This document shows, one piece after another, positions 6,250 to 9,232 of a DNA stretch of 9,232 nucleotides. A program made the translations under genes and the position numbers. Position 1 is the first letter of the stretch. The number at the start of each line of letters is the position of its first letter. The notes beneath the pieces are model-generated. The model saw only the letters and a list, made by a program, of their open reading frames with translations. It was not told the origin of the DNA and made no database searches. The DNA lies in NCBI GenBank assembly GCA_019421525.1, contig JAHZFC010000089.1, positions 1 through 9,232 on the forward strand, read 5' to 3'. The stretch comes from Clostridiales bacterium (GTDB lineage: Bacteria; Bacillota; Clostridia; Oscillospirales; Oscillospiraceae).

Positions 6250-6291
6250 AGTGGGAGGACTCCTTACCAATGTGAAGTGTGTTAAGCATAT

Positions 6292-6320
6292 ATTTTAGCG
6301 AAAAAAAGCGGAAAAGTCAA
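6292..6320 (-). promoter_or_regulatory. ilvA promoter
   Basis: On the minus strand TTGACT (6320-6315) and TAAAAT (6297-6292) are 17 bp apart, the spacer being rich in T. The predicted start near 6285 leaves a short leader before the ilvA ATG. Confidence 0.8.
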
Positions 6321-6348
6321 TGGCAGCCCCCACTGCCTTTTTCTTGAC
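6316..6348. promoter_or_regulatory. Dyad between the ilvA and xpaC promoters, possible operator
   Basis: GTCAA (6316-6320) pairs with TTGAC (6344-6348), and inside it GGCAG (6322-6326) pairs with CTGCC (6333-6337). The outer pair is the two opposing -35 boxes themselves. The inner pair, followed by TTTTTC, could be a small hairpin or a regulator site between the divergent promoters. No regulator is identified. Confidence 0.3.
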
Positions 6349-6373
6349 ACCGGCGATATCTGGGGAGTAAAAT
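6344..6373 (+). promoter_or_regulatory. Promoter of the xpaC-telA operon
   Basis: A perfect TTGACA (6344-6349) and TAAAAT (6368-6373) are separated by 18 bp. The predicted start near 6380 gives a leader of about 44 nt before the GTG start at 6424. Confidence 0.8.
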
Positions 6374-6423
6374 AAAATCGGTATATTATATGAGGACGTA
6401 CCTGTTGGAAAGGAGCACAGACC

Positions 6424-7152
6424 GTGGCCTTTATCAAGAAAAAAAGCGTGCTGCCCATCTACCTGGTGGGCGTGACCTGGCTGGTGTGGGCGATATTCCT
6501 GCCGCTGTACCGGCCCACCCACTATATCATGGCGGCCCTGGTGTCGGCCATCGTCTACTTCGTGGGCAAGATGATCTGGCCCGACCGGGGCTTTGAATTG
6601 GAGGACGAGCCGGAGCCCGAGCAGACGGCACGGCCCGAGCCGGAGCGGACAGAGCCTGGGCCCCAGCAGCCGCCCAGGGCGGAGGAAAAGACCGCCTCCA
6701 CCGGCGACCCGGCCATCGACGCGCTCATCACCGAGCGGGACCGGGCCATCTCCGAGATGCGCCGGCTCAACGACACCATCGAGGACGAGGCCATCTCCGC
6801 CCAGATCGACCATCTGGAGGCGGTCACCGGAAAGATCATCGGCGCGGTGGTGGACAAGCCGTCCAAGCTGCCCCAGCTGCGGCGGTTTTTGAACTACTAC
6901 CTGCCCACCACCCTGAAGCTGCTGAACGCCTATGACCGGATGGACGCCGCCGGGGTGTCAGGGGCCAACATCGACGGGACCAAGGGAAAGATCGAGGAGA
7001 TCATGGGTACCATCTGCAAGGCCTTTGACAAGCAGCTGGACGCCCTGTACGGCGAGGAGGCGCTGGATATCTCCACCGATATCACGGTGCTGGAGAATAT
7101 GCTGGCCCAGGAGGGGCTGGGGGACACGCCCTTTCAGTCCCCCGGCTCCTGA
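6424..7152 (+). CDS. xpaC: XpaC-family membrane protein (5-bromo-4-chloroindolyl phosphate hydrolysis family)
   Basis: The 242-residue protein has two hydrophobic helices (about 10-29 and 32-52), a Glu/Pro/Arg-rich linker (56-92) and a helical cytoplasmic domain (about 95-233). That domain contains LITERDRAISEMRRLND and the family-like block KLPQLRRFLNYYLPTTLKLL (148-167). It resembles XpaC of Bacillus, whose molecular role is unclear despite the family name. Genes of this family typically sit beside telA/yaaN genes, as here. The start is GTG at 6424: GGAAAGGAG (6407-6415) lies 8 bp upstream and no ATG fits. It is the first gene of a three-gene operon, followed by the membrane protein after 69 bp. 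A role with TelA in envelope or toxic-compound stress is inferred from the family pairing. Confidence 0.85.
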   Translation: MAFIKKKSVLPIYLVGVTWLVWAIFLPLYRPTHYIMAALVSAIVYFVGKMIWPDRGFELEDEPEPEQTARPEPERTEPGPQQPPRAEEKTASTGDPAIDALITERDRAISEMRRLNDTIEDEAISAQIDHLEAVTGKIIGAVVDKPSKLPQLRRFLNYYLPTTLKLLNAYDRMDAAGVSGANIDGTKGKIEEIMGTICKAFDKQLDALYGEEALDISTDITVLENMLAQEGLGDTPFQSPGS

Positions 7153-7221
7153 GCGCGGCGCTCCCATCCCCACGCAGACGGAAAGAAAGCTGAGACGAGC
7201 GGACGGAGAGGAGCGGATGAC

Positions 7222-7659
7222 ATGGATGATAGAGAAAAAACAGGGGCGTGGATGAAATGGCTGTATCTGGCCTGGGCGATGCTCTGGCTGATCAATTTGG
7301 CTATCAAGCTGTCGCATTACTTCCGGCGGCTGGGACGGGGCGTTCCCTTGGAGCAGCTGACAGATGCGCGGTTCGACTGTGTCATTGCCGCCTTTATGGC
7401 CGCTTTGGGGCTAGTCACCTTTTTCCTTTTGCATCTGCCTCTCCAAAGACTGTGGTCCCGCATCATCGGCGTGGCGCTGATGGCGGCGGTCACGGCGGCC
7501 TGGGCAGTCACCTATCCCCTGGCTGAGGCCAGCGGCTATCCGCCGTTCTTCTGGTGGACCATCCTGGCGGTATTGGCCGGCGTTACCATCTATGGCATCT
7601 GGAAATGTTTTGCTTTGAAACGAAAGATGAGATCTAGCGAAGAAGATGAAATCATATAG
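7222..7659 (+). CDS. Unrecognised four-helix membrane protein in the xpaC-telA operon
   Basis: I do not recognise a family. The 145-residue protein has four probable membrane helices (about 11-31, 52-72, 79-99 and 108-130), with a short charged N-terminus (MDDREKTG) and a charged tail (KRKMRSSEEDEII). Both ends are probably cytoplasmic. The loop between helices 1 and 2 is basic (FRRLGRGVPLEQLTDAR). The ATG at 7222 has AGAGGAG 8 bp upstream. Its TAG stop overlaps the Shine-Dalgarno sequence of telA (TAGGAGG), so translation of the two is probably coupled. Its codons are slightly less GC-biased than those of the flanking genes. It may anchor or assist TelA/XpaC at the membrane, but this rests on position only. 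Confidence 0.75.
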   Translation: MDDREKTGAWMKWLYLAWAMLWLINLAIKLSHYFRRLGRGVPLEQLTDARFDCVIAAFMAALGLVTFFLLHLPLQRLWSRIIGVALMAAVTAAWAVTYPLAEASGYPPFFWWTILAVLAGVTIYGIWKCFALKRKMRSSEEDEII

Positions 7660-7671
7660 GAGGAATCCCCA

Positions 7672-8871
7672 ATGTCTGACAAGATCGATATGACCCCTGA
7701 GCTGACCTTAGACCCCTCCGGCGCTTCTGCCGCCGCCCAGGCCCCCGCCGCCCCTGAGGCCCCCACCCTGACCCTGGAGAGCAGCATCACCCCGGAGGAC
7801 GCGGCCGCCGCCCAGGCTGCCCGGGACGCCCAGGCGGTCCAGCTGGACGAGAGCCAGCTGAGCGAGTCGGAGCGGAAGATGGTCAATGACTTTGCCGAGA
7901 AGATCGACATCACCGACTCCACCGTGGTGCTCCAGTACGGCGCGGCGGCCCAGAAGAACATCGCCAGCTTCTCCGAGAACGCCCTGAACAATGTGCGCAC
8001 CAAGGACCTGGGCGAGGTGGGCCAGGCCCTGTCCTCCCTGGTGGTGGAGCTCAAGACCTTCGGCCAGGAGGAGAAGAGCGGCTTCTTCGGCTTCTTCCAG
8101 AAGAAGAAGAACGAGGCCATGGCGCTGAAGGCCAGCTATGAGAAGGCGGAGGTCAACGTGGACAAGATCGCCTCCATCCTGGAGGGCCACCAGGTCACCC
8201 TGATGAAGGATATCGCCATGCTGGACCAGATGTACGACCTGAATACCAAGTATTATAAAGAGCTGACCATGTATATCCTGGCGGGCAAGAAGGCGCTGGA
8301 CCGCGCCCGGACCGAGACGCTGGAGCAGCTGCGCAAGAAGGCGGCCGAGACCGGCGCCCAGGAGGACGCACAGAAGTACAACGACTACGCCAACCTGTGC
8401 AACCGCTTTGAGAAGAAGATCCACGACCTGGAGCTGACCCGGATGATCTCCATCCAGATGGGCCCCCAGACCCGGCTCATCCAGAACAATGACACCCTGA
8501 TGCTGGAGAAGATCCAGTCCTCCCTGGTGAACACCATCCCCCTGTGGAAGAGCCAGATGGTGCTGGCTCTGGGGCTGGAGCACTCCCGCCAGGCCACGGC
8601 CGCTCAGTCCGCGGTGACCAACATGACCAACCAGCTGCTGCAGAAGAACGCGGACATGCTCAAGATGGGCACCATCGAGACCGCCAAGGAGGCGGAGCGC
8701 AGCGTGGTGGACATCGAGACCCTCCAGCACACCAACCAGCAGCTCATCGCCACCCTGGACGAGGTCATGCAGATCCAGAAGGACGGCGCCCAGAAGCGCA
8801 AGGAGGCCGAGCTGGAGCTGGGCCGCATCGAGGGCGAGCTGAAGCAGAAGCTCTTGGAATTGCGGGGCTGA
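7672..8871 (+). CDS. telA: TelA/YaaN-family toxic anion resistance protein
   Basis: The 399-residue protein starts with an Ala/Pro-rich, probably disordered segment (about 15-60). The rest is almost all helix, with coiled-coil character at both ends of the domain (for example 205-255 and 370-397). Family blocks visible include LDQMYDLNTKYYKELTMYIL (184-203), QMGPQTRLIQNND (262-274) and IPLWKSQMVLAL (289-300). TelA-family proteins are soluble and linked genetically to tellurite and other toxic-compound resistance; the biochemical activity is not established. AGGAGG lies 8 bp before the ATG, with only 12 bp separating it from the membrane-protein stop. The last 11 codons, the stop and two more bases are duplicated 188 bp downstream (see the 42-bp repeats). 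Confidence 0.93.
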   Translation: MSDKIDMTPELTLDPSGASAAAQAPAAPEAPTLTLESSITPEDAAAAQAARDAQAVQLDESQLSESERKMVNDFAEKIDITDSTVVLQYGAAAQKNIASFSENALNNVRTKDLGEVGQALSSLVVELKTFGQEEKSGFFGFFQKKKNEAMALKASYEKAEVNVDKIASILEGHQVTLMKDIAMLDQMYDLNTKYYKELTMYILAGKKALDRARTETLEQLRKKAAETGAQEDAQKYNDYANLCNRFEKKIHDLELTRMISIQMGPQTRLIQNNDTLMLEKIQSSLVNTIPLWKSQMVLALGLEHSRQATAAQSAVTNMTNQLLQKNADMLKMGTIETAKEAERSVVDIETLQHTNQQLIATLDEVMQIQKDGAQKRKEAELELGRIEGELKQKLLELRG

Positions 8872-8873
8872 CC
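8832..8873 (+). repeat. 42-bp direct repeat, first copy (3' end of telA)
   Basis: This segment encodes the telA C-terminus (GELKQKLLELRG and stop) plus CC. It recurs exactly at 9020-9061. The two copies bracket repeat copy C. Confidence 0.95.
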
Positions 8874-9023
8874 GGGCAGCGAGCCCGGGACCCGTCGCAG
8901 ACGGGACGGCGGCGGATGCCGCCGCACAAGCGTTTTGCGCAGCAAAACCTTGGCGCAGGGCGAATTCAGTTCGCCCGAGCATGAAAATCAACGGGGCCCC
9001 CGGCGGGCTTGCCCGCTGGGGGC
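8872..9023 (+). repeat. Hairpin-rich dispersed repeat, copy C
   Basis: Six hairpins follow one another: CCGGGC/GCCCGG (8872-8888), CCCGTC-GCA-GACGGG (8891-8905), CGGCGGC-GGAT-GCCGCCG (8907-8924), GTTTTGC-GCA-GCAAAAC (8932-8948), GGGCGAA-TTCAG-TTCGCCC (8958-8976) and a 13-bp stem with one G-T pair around TT (8996-9023). CACAAGC, ACCTTGGCGCA and GAGCAT lie between them at the same places as in copy B. Unlike copies A and B it lacks the CCAAAAAGAAAG palindrome. Compared with B, the GAATTCA-loop stem has swapped base pairs at two positions with pairing kept. Confidence 0.65.
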
Positions 9024-9061
9024 GAGCTGAAGCAGAAGCTCTTGGAATTGCGGGGCTGACC
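9020..9061 (+). repeat. 42-bp direct repeat, second copy (extra telA 3' end)
   Basis: An exact second copy of 8832-8873, lying 146 bp after the end of the first. It has no open frame of its own connecting to telA. The first four bases also serve as the end of the last hairpin of copy C, so the true duplication could be 38-42 bp. Confidence 0.95.
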
Positions 9062-9232
9062 TGCATGACAAGGACTGCGTCCTTGAGGGCAGATTTTCCA
9101 AAAAACTCTGATCGACGACCCGCAGCAGGGGCGGGGACCTTGCAACCACATGAGGCCCAGCCTGGGCCTCTGCCCCTGTCAGGTTTCGCCTGACGGCGAC
9201 TTCCTTTTCGCGCGTGCGAAAAGGAAGCAAAA
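9062..9232. repeat. Tandem hairpins at the right edge
   Basis: No gene is visible. Inverted repeats are CAAGGAC-TGC-GTCCTTG (9069-9085); CAGGGGC (9126-9132) with GCCCCTG (9172-9178) enclosing GAGGCCC/GGGCCTC (9152-9170); GTCAGG-TTTCG-CCTGAC (9178-9194); and CTTCCTTTTCGC-GCGT-GCGAAAAGGAAG (9200-9227). The last is followed by CAAAA and the window end, so an element probably continues outside. Confidence 0.5.

Noticed and set aside
6250..6291. T-box or attenuator leader before ilvA
   Set aside because: The predicted leader is only about 36 nt, too short for a T-box, and shows no specifier or leader peptide.
7708..9066. 452-codon open frame on the minus strand opposite telA
   Set aside because: It is a shadow of telA (Leu/Gly/Gln/His/Val-rich) and its start lies within the repeat region.

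Overview
The window looks like chromosomal DNA of a GC-rich Clostridia member, most probably Oscillospiraceae (Flavonifractor/Lawsonibacter/Intestinimonas-like). This is inferred from strongly G/C-ending codons, Firmicutes-style ribosome binding sites and sigma-A promoters, the xpaC-telA pair, and the pairing of a small Hanks-type kinase with a zinc-ribbon membrane protein. No taxonomic marker gene is present, so the genus is a guess.

Left part (1-2556) is a divergent signalling module. On the minus strand, a compact Ser/Thr kinase-like protein (TTG start) is followed 25 bp later by a zinc-ribbon, single-TM protein with a long Pro/Ala/Ser linker. That second gene runs off the left edge only if a one-base frameshift at a C4 run (288-291) is corrected. 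On the plus strand, an XRE-like helix-turn-helix protein is transcribed away from the kinase. The two -10 boxes overlap on opposite strands. A perfect 23-bp hairpin terminator follows the HTH gene.

Centre-left (2557-3372) is mostly non-coding. It holds an unrecognised coding-like remnant and two copies (A, B) of a hairpin-rich repeat, each ending in nearly the same long palindromic terminator. It also holds tRNA-Arg(CCG) on the minus strand behind a perfect consensus promoter. The encoded CCA of the tRNA is part of the terminator palindrome.

Centre (3373-6249, minus strand) carries housekeeping genes: recR (recombination mediator), rpe (ribulose-phosphate 3-epimerase) and ilvA (PLP threonine ammonia-lyase with a C-terminal ACT domain). 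They are separated by 155-247 bp, so they need not be one operon. ilvA has a clear promoter of its own.

Right part (6344-9232, plus strand) is a three-gene operon: xpaC-like, an unrecognised four-helix membrane protein, and a TelA/YaaN-family protein. It starts from a TTGACA-N18-TAAAAT promoter divergent from that of ilvA. Directly after telA lies a third copy (C) of the hairpin-rich repeat, bracketed by a 42-bp direct repeat of the 3' end of telA. More tandem hairpins follow to the window edge.

The most notable observations are the three-copy structured repeat, with compensatory base-pair changes between copies; the telA-end duplication around copy C; the kinase/HTH/zinc-ribbon module with a degenerate kinase N-lobe; and the unrecognised membrane protein in the xpaC-telA operon.
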